A DNA stretch of 64,000 bases from Pseudomonas pharyngis (GTDB lineage: Bacteria > Pseudomonadota > Gammaproteobacteria > Pseudomonadales > Pseudomonadaceae): NCBI RefSeq assembly GCF_021602345.1, contig NZ_BQID01000001.1:496001-560000 (forward strand). Reading direction: 5' to 3'. Positions 1 through 8,720 of the stretch are shown here, piece after piece (the first letter of the stretch is position 1; the number at the start of each line of letters is the position of its first letter). The notes under the pieces are model-generated. The model had not been told where the DNA came from. It did no database searches and saw nothing but the letters and a program-made list of their open reading frames with translations. A program made the position numbers and the translations under genes.

Positions 1-722
1 AGGCGCCAGAGTGAGTCGGCGATGTTCAACATCAGCACTGTGCGTTTACCGACGGCCTCAACGCCGCGATAGAACGTCAATGCAAGTTCATCGTTACCGC
101 CCTCGGCCAAGTAGAAGGCCAGGTCGTTGAGAGCTTGAACATTACGTGCCGGTGGGTGACAAGCCATATAGGCGTCTGGACTTATAGTGCGAAGATTGAA
201 TTCGAGCTCTTCCACGCGAGATTGCGGTATCTCAATACTTGAGACTCGATTCAACAAATCCTTTGGAGACGGTGTCGTCAAGGCAAGGTCAAGAACCTCC
301 CCCTCACCGGAGGTCCATCGATTGCCCTCCCACTTGCCGTCGCAAAACCTGGCTACGTGCTCACTTAGTACGCAACCGGTCTCCATCGAAATGACACCGC
401 AACCCGTCTCCTCCGTCGGAATCTCTTCACCCTCTTGACCAATGACAACGCCATACAGAGTCTGAAGAAGCAGAACTGTTTTCTTGTCAGGACTTAGCCA
501 ACTGTCATGCGTTTCGGTACCAACATCGGAAATATAGAGGGGAAAAGTCTTGCCATTCGCGGTAAACGAGGCGACCGCTGACTCCGGAGCAGGCCTGCTC
601 CATTTCTTATCCTTCAGCGTCAACATGTGCCCGCCAACCCCGACGATCTGTATGTTCTCCGCCAAGGCATTGGCTGAAGCAAACAGGCTCATGACAATCA
701 TCAACCACTTAAGGCTGCCCAT
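1..722 (-). CDS. Exported protein with TPR-like C-terminal part (partial)
   Basis: The reading frame is open for 240 codons from an ATG at 722 to the left edge, so the C-terminus is missing. Residues 1-21 form a Sec signal peptide (hydrophobic core WLMIVMSLFASANALA, cleavage before ENIQ). The middle has a Cys pair typical of a periplasmic domain. The last visible 50 residues (from NVQALNDLAFYLAEGGNDEL) have the alternating small/aromatic pattern of TPR helices. The start overlaps the 3' end of the upstream gene by 14 bases, so the two are probably co-transcribed. I do not recognise a specific family; a periplasmic TPR protein is the safest description. Confidence 0.75.
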   Translation of the reverse strand, partial: MGSLKWLMIVMSLFASANALAENIQIVGVGGHMLTLKDKKWSRPAPESAVASFTANGKTFPLYISDVGTETHDSWLSPDKKTVLLLQTLYGVVIGQEGEEIPTEETGCGVISMETGCVLSEHVARFCDGKWEGNRWTSGEGEVLDLALTTPSPKDLLNRVSSIEIPQSRVEELEFNLRTISPDAYMACHPPARNVQALNDLAFYLAEGGNDELALTFYRGVEAVGKRTVLMLNIADSLWR

Positions 723-1254
723 AGTCGATCCTTTTCACTGACGGGCTTTCCGACTGCAACTGCCTCTTCGTCACGCCATAAGCCTTGATCAGCTCTTCCC
801 AGGAACCCTTCGAACCAAATGAGCGCTGGGTATTATCGAAGCTGTATTGCTCCAATCGTCCCGCTGTCGAGTAATACCCGCGCCATTCAGGACAGGCACC
901 GCAACCGCCATAGCCGCCTATTGAAACAAGACTGCCCTTGGTGCCTTTCACACAATCCATCGCCACAACCACGTTACTCAGCATCTTCGCTTTCTTACCG
1001 TCAGACGTAAGCTGTGAAACCTTGTCGATGTTGCGCCGCAACACTTTGCCGCCAATGTTGATCGTCTGGTCGGAGCAAACCGGGATGAGGTGGGTTTCCG
1101 CGTCATCCACCGTCACGGATCGGCAGGACGACATCATCACCACTTCAACACCGCCACATTGCATGACATCGCGCTGGGTGTAGGCATCCTTGGGAGCGGC
1201 GAAAGCTGGAAGCGAGAGCAGCAGCGAAAGGCTGCCCGCGAGAAAATGGTTCAT
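709..1254 (-). CDS. Exported protein of unknown function
   Basis: This 181-residue protein starts at the ATG at 1254, which has AAGGA eight bases upstream; an in-frame codon 18 bases earlier has no such site. Residues 1-19 (MNHFLAGSLSLLLSLPAFA) are a clear Sec signal peptide. The mature part contains seven cysteines (MQCGG, SSCRS, PVCSD, MDCVK, GGCGACP), consistent with disulphides in the periplasm. It belongs to a run of four small exported proteins read in the same direction. No enzymatic motif is visible and I do not recognise the family. Confidence 0.75.
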   Translation of the reverse strand: MNHFLAGSLSLLLSLPAFAAPKDAYTQRDVMQCGGVEVVMMSSCRSVTVDDAETHLIPVCSDQTINIGGKVLRRNIDKVSQLTSDGKKAKMLSNVVVAMDCVKGTKGSLVSIGGYGGCGACPEWRGYYSTAGRLEQYSFDNTQRSFGSKGSWEELIKAYGVTKRQLQSESPSVKRIDYGQP

Positions 1255-1282
1255 CCAATCATCCTTAATCAAACAGCGGCGA

Positions 1283-1765
1283 TCACAAATCCTTGAACGT
1301 CAGCAGCCGGAACTCGTTGTTCACAAACTCGAAGTAGCGGGTCCTGTAGCGGCTTTCCAGCTCATTACCCTGCGCGTCCTCTTCGGTATCGGCCGCAATG
1401 CCGGAAACAATGAGCAGACGGCTATCAGGCCGGTTTGACAGGCTTAACGCATTGCCGTCGTATGCGTTCGGCAGTCCGCCGACAACCTCCCCCGTGCGCG
1501 CATCCAGCACTTCGCCGCAAATGGCACTGCCACCACAACCGACTCGGTACAGGATGTAATGGCCGGCAAAGTTGACCTTGCCTTGCAGGGCCCTCGCCCG
1601 AGTACTGTCCATGACCGCGTTGCTTTGTTCTTGCTGCACCGGCTCATGGTTGGGGCCGCTGAAAACGGGGGTGACGGCGTAATCCTTGAAGTCGGGATCG
1701 GCGGCGAATGCCATGGAAGTGGCAGCTGACAGCAAGCTGCCGAGAACAATCGAAAATCCTTTCAA
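1283..1765 (-). CDS. Exported protein of unknown function, TTG start
   Basis: This 160-residue protein begins at a TTG codon with GGAG seven bases upstream; no in-frame ATG precedes it. Residues 1-21 are a signal peptide (MKGFSIVLGSLLSAATSMAFA). The mature part has VNFAGHYILYRVGCGGSAICGE and later RPDSRLLIVSG, a pattern I associate with a widespread uncharacterised proteobacterial family. The first codons and leader share a 16-base block with the frameshifted gene at 8679, suggesting a common origin for their 5' ends. The product is probably periplasmic; its function is unknown. Confidence 0.75.
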   Translation of the reverse strand: MKGFSIVLGSLLSAATSMAFAADPDFKDYAVTPVFSGPNHEPVQQEQSNAVMDSTRARALQGKVNFAGHYILYRVGCGGSAICGEVLDARTGEVVGGLPNAYDGNALSLSNRPDSRLLIVSGIAADTEEDAQGNELESRYRTRYFEFVNNEFRLLTFKDL

Positions 1766-1800
1766 GTACTAACTCCATAACTGCAGTGGGAAACCGTTGG

Positions 1801-2313
1801 CTACTCGGACTGACCTTCATAACGCTGTGTCTGCGGGTTGAATTGCCATAGATGACGCCGAGTTAACGCGTCTTTTCCCATGTAACTGATCTGGTCGCGC
1901 TTATCCCTGACGTAGGAATAGATTGCGATGTCTTTGAAGTCTCCGCCGTTCTTGGGCGGACCATCCAAGACCTTCACTCTGGCGAAATAATCTCCACCGA
2001 CATGCTTCAAGTAACCATGGCACTGGATCAGGAAGGCGAAGGTTGAGTCACCCGCTGATCCGCGACTTGAGTAGGAGGTGAAAATGAAGTCTTCCTGACC
2101 GTCGTCATTGAGATCACCGCGGTACACAACCTTGCCGTACTCCACAGAAAATTGGTCCTTGTGGAGGCCGGAAAGTATTTCGTCAGGCTTGTTATCTCGA
2201 CTCTCTGACCACTGAGAGAGAAAGTGCTTGGTATCAGACTCGGAATTGCACACATCCATCGCCATGCTCGCCATCGGCAACCAGGCCATACACATCAACG
2301 ACAGTCGCTTCAC
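1801..2313 (-). CDS. Exported protein with an EF-hand-like/FG-GAP-like motif
   Basis: This 170-residue protein starts at a GTG whose last bases overlap the stop of the upstream gene (GTGA, 2310-2313), implying translational coupling. The N-terminus MKRLSLMCMAWLPMASMAMD looks like a signal peptide. The segment YRGDLNDDGQEDFIFTSYSS is the acidic loop seen in FG-GAP and dockerin-like calcium-binding repeats. It is otherwise unrecognised. Coupling to the PEP-synthase-like fusion gene suggests shared expression, but there is no evidence of a functional link. Confidence 0.7.
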   Translation of the reverse strand: MKRLSLMCMAWLPMASMAMDVCNSESDTKHFLSQWSESRDNKPDEILSGLHKDQFSVEYGKVVYRGDLNDDGQEDFIFTSYSSRGSAGDSTFAFLIQCHGYLKHVGGDYFARVKVLDGPPKNGGDFKDIAIYSYVRDKRDQISYMGKDALTRRHLWQFNPQTQRYEGQSE

Positions 2314-4760
2314 TTCACATCCTTCGAATTCATCAATTCCAGCTCACCATCCCGATACAACACTTCGCACCCGATCCACGCCAGATCCACCTGCGGCATC
2401 ACCGCCGAAGGCTTGCGCAGTTCCCGCAACAACGTCGAACCATGCGACAACCGCCCACCCATCCGCGCAATCACCGCCCGCGCGGCCTGATAGTGCGCGT
2501 GACGCCCTGGATCGAGGGTGTCTTCCAGCAAGATGTCTTCGCCAAGAATGCCCCGCACCTGCCCCGGGTAAATCATGAATCCGGTGGCTTGTTCGGCACC
2601 TTCGCGGCCGTCCTGCCAGAAGCTGCCGTCGCGCGTGCGGATGTCCGGGTGCGGCGCAAACCAATGTTCGCGATCCGCCAGTGGCATGGCGTGATGCAGG
2701 CGGAAGAAGATGCGCATCAGGTTGTCGCGATACCACTCGCGCACTTGCAGGTAGTAACCACGCAGGCCCGGCAGGCCGGTTGAATGAGCGAGGCGAATCA
2801 GCCCTGACCATTGCGGGAACGCCTGTAATGGCAACGCGCTCGACGCGGGTCGAGGTGTGGCCGGATCGGTCTCCCACGGCAGTCGATGGGGGCTGTTTTC
2901 CAGGTTGTCGTAAGCGGTGGGCGGTCGGCCCAGCCAGTCCCCGCCACTGCTGGCCAGCGCCGTGGCGATGCACAAATTGCCCTGCACCACGAACACATAG
3001 AACCGGGTGAACCAGTCGGCCAGTTGCTGACCGTCAGCACCTTGGGCGACGAGGTCGGTCAGCTCCCGGTCGAAGCGCTGCAAGCCGTGCTCAAGGCTCA
3101 GCAAATGACCGCGAGCGATACGTTGCATGCGCAAAAACAACGGCAGCGAACGCAACATCCGCAGCGGTCGCCACGGCAGATGCGGAGTCGCGCCGCCAAC
3201 TTCACCGGCATAGTTGCTGGCGCTGATGCCCCAGTCGCGCAAACGTGCGAGAAACAGGTCGTTATTGATGTAAGACGCACCGCCAAACACGGCCGTGAAC
3301 GGCTCGTTGTCCTGCAACACCCGCGCATCCCAACGGGCCATGATCGCCGGAATGCTCGCGGCGGCCCGGCGCTGGGCGTACTCCACCAGCACGCTGGGTT
3401 GCGGCGGCAGGATCTCGGCGATGTTGGCGGCCGTCAGGTGCCGGCGCCAGCCGTAGTCGCTGATCGGCCGGTATTGCAGCAGCCACAGTTGCGTACCGTC
3501 CCAGGCCCATTCGACATCGCCCGGCACATAGTGAAACACCCGCAAGACATCCTGGAGAAAGCGCCACAGCACGTCTTCGGTCAACCCATGGGCGGCCGTG
3601 AACGTGCCGCTGCGCCAGGCATCGCCGAGCCGCGAAAGCGTCGCCCGTTCCGGGCTGATCTGACCATCGGCAAGGGACTCAAGATGGCCTTCAACCCATT
3701 CGAGTTCCACCGACAGATGACGCACAAACGCGATGCCCGACACCTGCGGCGTGATGAAGCGCTGCACAACCACTTCCTCGACACCTTCGGTTGTCAGCTC
3801 GGCGATGCGTGCCGGCACGTTGGCGGCCGGCTCGCGCAGATAGGTCGTGCTCAAACCGGCATTCGCCGAGTCGGCCTGATCTTCGCCGTAACTGGAGGAG
3901 CGCACCGCCCAGATCGCCTGTGGTTGGAGGGCGAGGAAGGCCGGTAGTCGCGGATCGTTGCAATCGTTGAGGGTCAGCGCCGCAGGCACCGGTTGCCGGG
4001 CCAGTGCCGCCAGACGCAAACGCCCGCCCTTGGTGTGCGCGACAAACCCGCGCTCGTCCGATTCCAGCCACTGCGCAAACTGCGCGGGCGCGTCGATCCA
4101 CGGGTAATGACCCCAACCGGGTTTGAGGCTGATGGTCAGATCCGCGCGCGCAAGAATCGCCGACCATGCCGCCGCTTGTTCGATGCCAAGCACCTTGTCC
4201 TGATCGCCCCAGACCAGTTCGACCGGGTCGGTGATCCACTCCAGCAAGGGCAGCGCGGTGTCGGCACGGATCAGATCCCAGTGCGGCACAAACGCACGGC
4301 AGCGCGCATAACCGGCGCCCATGCGCTGGTACTGCGCGGGCGTCCAGGTCTGGTTGGAGAACTTGCGCGCGAACAGCGTGGGTCTGTTCGACAGCAGCCA
4401 ATGAATGGACTTGCGGAATGGCAGCGGTGACATCAGCGCCGGCAATCGGCGCTGCCACAAAAAGGCGCCAACCGGCGCCAGCAACACACTGCGAGAAAAG
4501 TGCCCGGGCCGACGTTGCAGCGCATGCAGCACCAGCAACGCGTTGACCCCGACGGCCATGATCGCGCTGCCCTTTTGCGTCATCGCCAACAAGGTCTGCG
4601 CATAAGCCGCCAGATCCTCGCAGGGGGGCTGCGGGTTGGCGCCGAAGCCCGGCAGCTCCAGCGGCACCACGGTGTAACGCTGAAAATGCGGCAGCGAGTC
4701 ATCCCACCAATCGGCGGCGCTGCCGTTGCCGGCCAGCAGGTACATCAGGGGCTTGCTCAT
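2310..4760 (-). CDS. Alpha/beta-hydrolase fold fused to PEP synthase-like domains
   Basis: This 816-residue fusion starts at an ATG with GAGGA seven bases upstream. Residues 1-235 follow the alpha/beta-hydrolase fold, with the acid (VWGDQD, about 186-188) and His (GWGHYPW, His218) in place, but the nucleophile elbow reads GVNAL, with Asn73 where Ser is expected. From about 243 an ATP-grasp/PPDK N-terminal domain follows (TKGGRLRLAALARQPVPAAL; AVRSSSYGED with Arg287; then VVVQRF and LLQYRPIS). The C-terminus has the PEP-utilising swivel motif GGRLSHGSTLLRELRKP, with probable phospho-His773. It lies 9 bases after the epimerase gene. The ATP-grasp and His parts look competent and the hydrolase part may be non-catalytic. 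The substrate is unknown. Confidence 0.8.
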   Translation of the reverse strand: MSKPLMYLLAGNGSAADWWDDSLPHFQRYTVVPLELPGFGANPQPPCEDLAAYAQTLLAMTQKGSAIMAVGVNALLVLHALQRRPGHFSRSVLLAPVGAFLWQRRLPALMSPLPFRKSIHWLLSNRPTLFARKFSNQTWTPAQYQRMGAGYARCRAFVPHWDLIRADTALPLLEWITDPVELVWGDQDKVLGIEQAAAWSAILARADLTISLKPGWGHYPWIDAPAQFAQWLESDERGFVAHTKGGRLRLAALARQPVPAALTLNDCNDPRLPAFLALQPQAIWAVRSSSYGEDQADSANAGLSTTYLREPAANVPARIAELTTEGVEEVVVQRFITPQVSGIAFVRHLSVELEWVEGHLESLADGQISPERATLSRLGDAWRSGTFTAAHGLTEDVLWRFLQDVLRVFHYVPGDVEWAWDGTQLWLLQYRPISDYGWRRHLTAANIAEILPPQPSVLVEYAQRRAAASIPAIMARWDARVLQDNEPFTAVFGGASYINNDLFLARLRDWGISASNYAGEVGGATPHLPWRPLRMLRSLPLFLRMQRIARGHLLSLEHGLQRFDRELTDLVAQGADGQQLADWFTRFYVFVVQGNLCIATALASSGGDWLGRPPTAYDNLENSPHRLPWETDPATPRPASSALPLQAFPQWSGLIRLAHSTGLPGLRGYYLQVREWYRDNLMRIFFRLHHAMPLADREHWFAPHPDIRTRDGSFWQDGREGAEQATGFMIYPGQVRGILGEDILLEDTLDPGRHAHYQAARAVIARMGGRLSHGSTLLRELRKPSAVMPQVDLAWIGCEVLYRDGELELMNSKDVK

Positions 4761-4769
4761 GGGCGATCC

Positions 4770-6164
4770 TCAGGCCAGATCGCGCAGCGCGGCGTCGAGG
4801 GTCGGATAGCGGAACGTGTAGCCCGCCTCGTTCAAACGCCGCGGCACCACACGCTGACCGTCGAAAAACAGCTGAGCCATTTCCCCGGCCAACGCACGCA
4901 CCGGCGCTGCAGGAATGTGGAACCACACCGGACGATTGAGGACTTTGCCGACGTTCTCGGCGAACGCTGCCTGACTGACCGTTTCGGGCGCGACCATGTT
5001 GTAGGTGCCGCGCAAATTTTCATCGTGGAAGGATCGAGCGATCACCTGAATCACATCGTCGCGATGCACCCAGCTCATGGTCTGCTGACCGTCGCCCATG
5101 CGCCCGCCGAAGCCCAGGCGGAACGGAATCAGCAATGGCAACAACGCACCGCCCGGCCCGAACACCACGCCGAGGCGCAGCACCACCTGACGCACGCCAA
5201 ACTGCGTCGCGGGTTGCGCTGAAGCCTCCCAACGCGCACAGAGTTCGGCCATGAAACCGTCACCCTTGCTCGCCTGTTCATCGAGGCTTTCGCTGGCATC
5301 GCGCACGCCGTAGAAACCGATGGCCGAGGCCTGAATCCACAGCGCGGGTTTATGGCTCGTGTGCTTCAGCCAGGTCATCAAGGCTTCGGTGGTATCGACC
5401 CGACTGGCGAGCAGTTGCGCCTGCCGAGCGGGGCTCCAGCGAGGCCCGGCAACCGGTGCGCCGGCCAGATTGATCACCACGTCGAAGGGTTCGTCGCAGC
5501 CAAGTTCGCTCAACGACCGCACACAGCGAACACGACCGTTGAACAGGTTCGCCGCTTTCAACGGATCCCGCGCCAACACGCTGACCGTGTGGCCGGCGTC
5601 GAGTAACTGATTGACCACGGCTTCACCGATAAACCCGGTACCCCCGGTGATCAGCACGCGCTTGTAGGCGCCGCCGACAAACGGGTTGGACTTGCTCACG
5701 GTCCTTTCTGGCGGGGATGACCGACGATCATGACGCAGCAACCAGATCAGCGGCGGCAACAGGACCAGCAGCGCAAAACCATCGAGCCACAAGTGCGACC
5801 AGACCTGTTTTTTCGTTGAAAGCCACATGTCCTGCGGCGCCCATAACAGGATGCCAGCCATCAACCAGCCCCAAATTGCGGGAGCTTTAAGACGGTTGCC
5901 GAGGTGCACCAACGCGAGCATATACAGCGAATAACTTTGCAGCGTCGCGCCGAACAGTGCGAGCCACCACACCTGCTGCTCGTGGCCGGCGGCAGGAACC
6001 GCATCGGCGCCCCAGAATGCGAGTTCGAGGGTGTGAAGATAGCCGTCGAGTAATCCGGAATGGCCGGCCCAGGTCAGCGTGAGACCGGCGAGCACATGCA
6101 CGATTGCCGCGGCATACAGCCAAAGCACCATCGCGGAGCGAAGAGAGAAAGAGGGGGCTGGCAT
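4770..6164 (-). CDS. TIGR01777/SDR39U1-type epimerase with N-terminal membrane domain
   Basis: This protein has 464 residues; AGGA seven bases before the ATG supports the start. Residues 1-145 contain about four hydrophobic segments resembling the DoxX-like membrane domain sometimes found on this family. From about 168 an NAD(P)-binding Rossmann fold begins (LITGGTGFIGEAVV), followed by NLAGAPV, SAIGFYG and FRLGFGGRMGDGQQ, all typical of the TIGR01777 (YfcH-like) extended SDR family. The end (RPVWFHIPAAPVRALAGEMA) matches its C-terminal DUF1731 segment. The family is widespread but its substrate is unsettled. It precedes the PEP-synthase fusion gene by 9 bases. Confidence 0.85.
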   Translation of the reverse strand: MPAPSFSLRSAMVLWLYAAAIVHVLAGLTLTWAGHSGLLDGYLHTLELAFWGADAVPAAGHEQQVWWLALFGATLQSYSLYMLALVHLGNRLKAPAIWGWLMAGILLWAPQDMWLSTKKQVWSHLWLDGFALLVLLPPLIWLLRHDRRSSPPERTVSKSNPFVGGAYKRVLITGGTGFIGEAVVNQLLDAGHTVSVLARDPLKAANLFNGRVRCVRSLSELGCDEPFDVVINLAGAPVAGPRWSPARQAQLLASRVDTTEALMTWLKHTSHKPALWIQASAIGFYGVRDASESLDEQASKGDGFMAELCARWEASAQPATQFGVRQVVLRLGVVFGPGGALLPLLIPFRLGFGGRMGDGQQTMSWVHRDDVIQVIARSFHDENLRGTYNMVAPETVSQAAFAENVGKVLNRPVWFHIPAAPVRALAGEMAQLFFDGQRVVPRRLNEAGYTFRYPTLDAALRDLA

Positions 6165-6231
6165 TCCGTGTCCTGAGCGCGTTCCTTGAGGGCGGGGAGT
6201 TTAAAGGAAAACCGTCCGGCTTCGGGGGCAG

Positions 6232-7590
6232 TCAGAGGCAATAACTGGGTTTGATTTCAGTGGTGGAATTTTTCTTCAGATGTTCCAGACCGAAGTTCGC
6301 CCCTTCGTAACCCTGGGCGAGAGCCAATTGATAGCAGGCCATGGCTCGGGAGGGGTCTTTGGTACCCCACTCGCCGCTCGCAAAGGTCGATCCCAACTTG
6401 CTGATCGCGACGGCATTACCCATTTTCACAGCGCCGATCAGCGCTTGCTCTGCGAGCGCGGGATTTTTGCAGGGCCCGTCGAAGGTGAGCTCGTTGCCGT
6501 CACAGTAAAACTCGGAAAGCCCCATCGCACCGTTGGGCAGCGTAGTGGCTGCTGCTTTGAACAAAGACTCCAGCGTGTCCGTCGGCACCTGCGGCGCCAT
6601 ACCCGAGAGACTCAGAATGGCCGCTTTGTAACTGACAAGTGGGTCTCCAGAGCGCGCTGCGCACAACAGGTTTTCCAACGTGGCTTCATACAACTCCACC
6701 GTGAGCGGTTGATCTTCCGGAGCCCCCAATGCTTCGAACGCCTCGGCACGTTGGTAACAGAAACTCTCTTCCTTACTCAGCTTGGGTTTGCTCGCAACGA
6801 CCAGATCTTTATCACTGATCGACCAGTCTTCAACGCCTTCAAGCACCCAACAGGCCTGCCGCGAAAAGTTGAAGACTTTGACGTGGCTCCAACCTGCGCG
6901 CTTATCCACAACGATGGAATGGCTATCGTCGAGCTCTTGTATCTTGACTCCCAGAATCTTGCGGGAGGGGATGGGTGCCATTAACGGATAGCCCAACTCG
7001 GCCCCCTTCACACCCGTAACGATCGGTTCGAAATGACCGGCTTCGGCTGTCGGTTTCAACGCGAGCGATTTGACTGTCATCGCCGTAAATCTGCGCTGTG
7101 ATCGGCCATCGGCAGAAAATGCCGCAAGGAACGGCATGAAGTCGTCGGATGGGCACGCAACGCTTTTATCGGATGACTGCTCAGGTTGTCCAGGCGCGAT
7201 CTTGTCCAGATAAGCCGAGCGCTCGCGACTCATTCTGGCGATGCACAAGTTGACCGCGAACACATGCGCCGGCATCCCCGTCTCGATCTCGAATGCTTCC
7301 AAAGGGCAGTTCGCATCGCGCAATTTCAGCCATGCACGTTGCGACTCTTTGACCTTCGCCGCGTACTCCGCGCCCAATGCCGGATCTGCCCGATAATCAG
7401 ACTCAAGCCGCGCCATCAATTGCTTGTAGCTGAGGTTCAGCTGCGTATCGGCAGCTTTCTTCGCCGCTTCCGAGCAGGGCACCATTTCCAGGCTTGAGGC
7501 GACATGGCTGCAGTCGTCCTGCGCATAGACCGTTGAAACAGGCAGCAGAACGGCCAGAAGGGTAAAACCGAAACGGTTCAATGTGTTCAT
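6232..7590 (-). CDS. LprI-type lysozyme-inhibitor domain fused to Sel1-like domain; candidate T6SS immunity protein
   Basis: This 452-residue exported protein starts at the ATG at 7590, directly before a signal peptide (MNTLNRFGFTLLAVLLPVSTVYA). Residues 25-135 match the LprI N-terminal/DUF1311 pattern: a Cys pair, LNLSYKQLMARL, KESQRAWLKLRDANC, then a later Cys. Residues 150-452 are paralogous to the whole mature protein at 13558-14577, with an identical run FNFSRQACWVLEGVEDWS, the block LFKAAATTL and a Sel1-like RAMACYQLALAQG near the end. Its position at the end of a run of exported-protein genes behind a cell-wall effector suggests an immunity or lysozyme-inhibitor role. That is inference. 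Confidence 0.75.
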   Translation of the reverse strand: MNTLNRFGFTLLAVLLPVSTVYAQDDCSHVASSLEMVPCSEAAKKAADTQLNLSYKQLMARLESDYRADPALGAEYAAKVKESQRAWLKLRDANCPLEAFEIETGMPAHVFAVNLCIARMSRERSAYLDKIAPGQPEQSSDKSVACPSDDFMPFLAAFSADGRSQRRFTAMTVKSLALKPTAEAGHFEPIVTGVKGAELGYPLMAPIPSRKILGVKIQELDDSHSIVVDKRAGWSHVKVFNFSRQACWVLEGVEDWSISDKDLVVASKPKLSKEESFCYQRAEAFEALGAPEDQPLTVELYEATLENLLCAARSGDPLVSYKAAILSLSGMAPQVPTDTLESLFKAAATTLPNGAMGLSEFYCDGNELTFDGPCKNPALAEQALIGAVKMGNAVAISKLGSTFASGEWGTKDPSRAMACYQLALAQGYEGANFGLEHLKKNSTTEIKPSYCL

Positions 7591-7698
7591 CCTAGAGTCA
7601 TTCAGGCTTTGTGTTTGGCGAACCGGGTGGCGCATTGCTTGGCTATGTTCATTTCCCAATAGGTGCTGAGCAAAGCTTTACGTTTTTTGGGGCCGGGT

Positions 7699-8226
7699 CT
7701 ATTCCGATCCCGCTACACACTGCCCATCCTGAAGATCAGGAGCCAGCGCCCGATTTCCCGACAGATACCAACTCGCAAGCGACTGACTCTCGCAATAAGC
7801 GTTCTTCTCGGCATCGTAATAAAACGCGACCTTCTGCTTGGCCATCCCGCCCCGGTTAGGAACGAACAACTCGACGGCGAACACGACATCGGGCAAAGCA
7901 GTTTTTCTGTCCGACATCAGCGTGGGTGGCCCCAGAAACTTACAGGGCACGCCGTCAAAAGGCAGATCCAACCGGCCGTCTTGATACCTGTAAATCGCGC
8001 AAATGCCATTCGGATCTTCAATCACCACGGCAGCCATCGTTCCACCGCTCCAGTTCACCACGCCATCTGCAATGGCGCGAAAACTATCGGCAGGCATTTG
8101 GTTTTCCTTCGTGAGTGCAGCGACCATCGCGGTGGGCATTGTATGGCTTGTACTGACACCGGCTGGCGCTGCGCTTGCGGACAACGCCCACGTCAACGCC
8201 AGGAACAACAGGGGAGCGACTTTCAC
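7699..8226 (-). CDS. Exported protein of unknown function, GTG start
   Basis: The frame could extend upstream to 8346, but the signal peptide (KVAPLLFLALTWALSASAA) begins right after a GTG at 8226. GGAG lies seven bases upstream of that GTG, so 175 residues is the preferred length. The mature domain includes DGVVNWSGGTMAAVVIEDPNG and three cysteines. No family is recognised. It sits between the frameshifted gene and the LprI-Sel1 gene, in the same direction, in the candidate immunity array behind the effector at 10491-13541. The function is inferred only from context. Confidence 0.65.
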   Translation of the reverse strand: MKVAPLLFLALTWALSASAAPAGVSTSHTMPTAMVAALTKENQMPADSFRAIADGVVNWSGGTMAAVVIEDPNGICAIYRYQDGRLDLPFDGVPCKFLGPPTLMSDRKTALPDVVFAVELFVPNRGGMAKQKVAFYYDAEKNAYCESQSLASWYLSGNRALAPDLQDGQCVAGSE

Positions 8227-8272
8227 TCTGAATCTCCGATGGCATGGCTGACCGATATGCAATGCACGATAC

Positions 8273-8679
8273 TTACTGCGCCGTACATTCAGGTTCTGCG
8301 AGATGTTCAACATCAACTCGGAATTTGCATAATTCGGTAGTTTCATTCACTCCGACCAACGACATCAGCTTGAAGGTCAACTGCAATTCGGTGTCGGAAA
8401 ACGTGGCCCTATCCAATGAAACATCGGTGAAGCCGTTGTTAAAGTTCTTCCCTTCAATGTCGCAGAACTCCATCGAGTCGCTCGCTGCTCCTTGTCCCCC
8501 AGGCTTGAGAATCTGAATATTGACGCAGGGGCTATCGAACGTTTGGTAATAACGGACCAGTTTTCCGGAAACTTGAGCAACATTGGCTTTATATATATAT
8601 CGACGACCGGCCCTCGTGCATTACCTGCAAATGCACAACATGAAAAACACAAAACTGAAAACAGCGAAAATCCTTTCAA
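8273..8679 (-). pseudogene. Frameshifted gene for a small exported protein (break in a TA repeat)
   Basis: A TTG start at 8679 (GGAG upstream) opens a frame with a good signal peptide (MKGFSLFSVLCFSCCAFA) that soon turns into unlikely sequence. A different frame runs from about 8590 to the stop at 8273 with plausible protein (VAQVSGKLVRYYQTF, then four spaced Cys). The switch falls exactly at the alternating TA tract 8591-8600; removing one TA unit joins the two frames into a continuous product of about 134 residues. It is either a pseudogene, a phase-variable gene or a sequencing error. The neighbours are intact exported-protein genes. Confidence 0.65.
8591..8600. repeat. (AT)5 dinucleotide tract at the frame break
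   Basis: Ten alternating A/T bases lie inside the coding region of the gene at 8273-8679, at the point where the reading frame changes. Loss of one unit, or gain of two, restores a single frame. Short dinucleotide tracts can slip during replication, though five units is short for a classic contingency locus. Confidence 0.7.
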
Positions 8680-8720
8680 GACTCACCCACTCCATAAACC
8701 TGCTGATCAAATGCTTTAGT

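Noticed and set aside
7660-7720. N-terminal extension of the gene at 6232-7590 to 7659
   Set aside because: The signal peptide begins at the ATG at 7590; the extension is polar and would bury it.
8227-8346. Extension of the gene at 7699-8226 to an upstream ATG
   Set aside because: The GTG at 8226 has ideal GGAG spacing and opens the signal peptide; the upstream residues would overlap the frameshifted gene.
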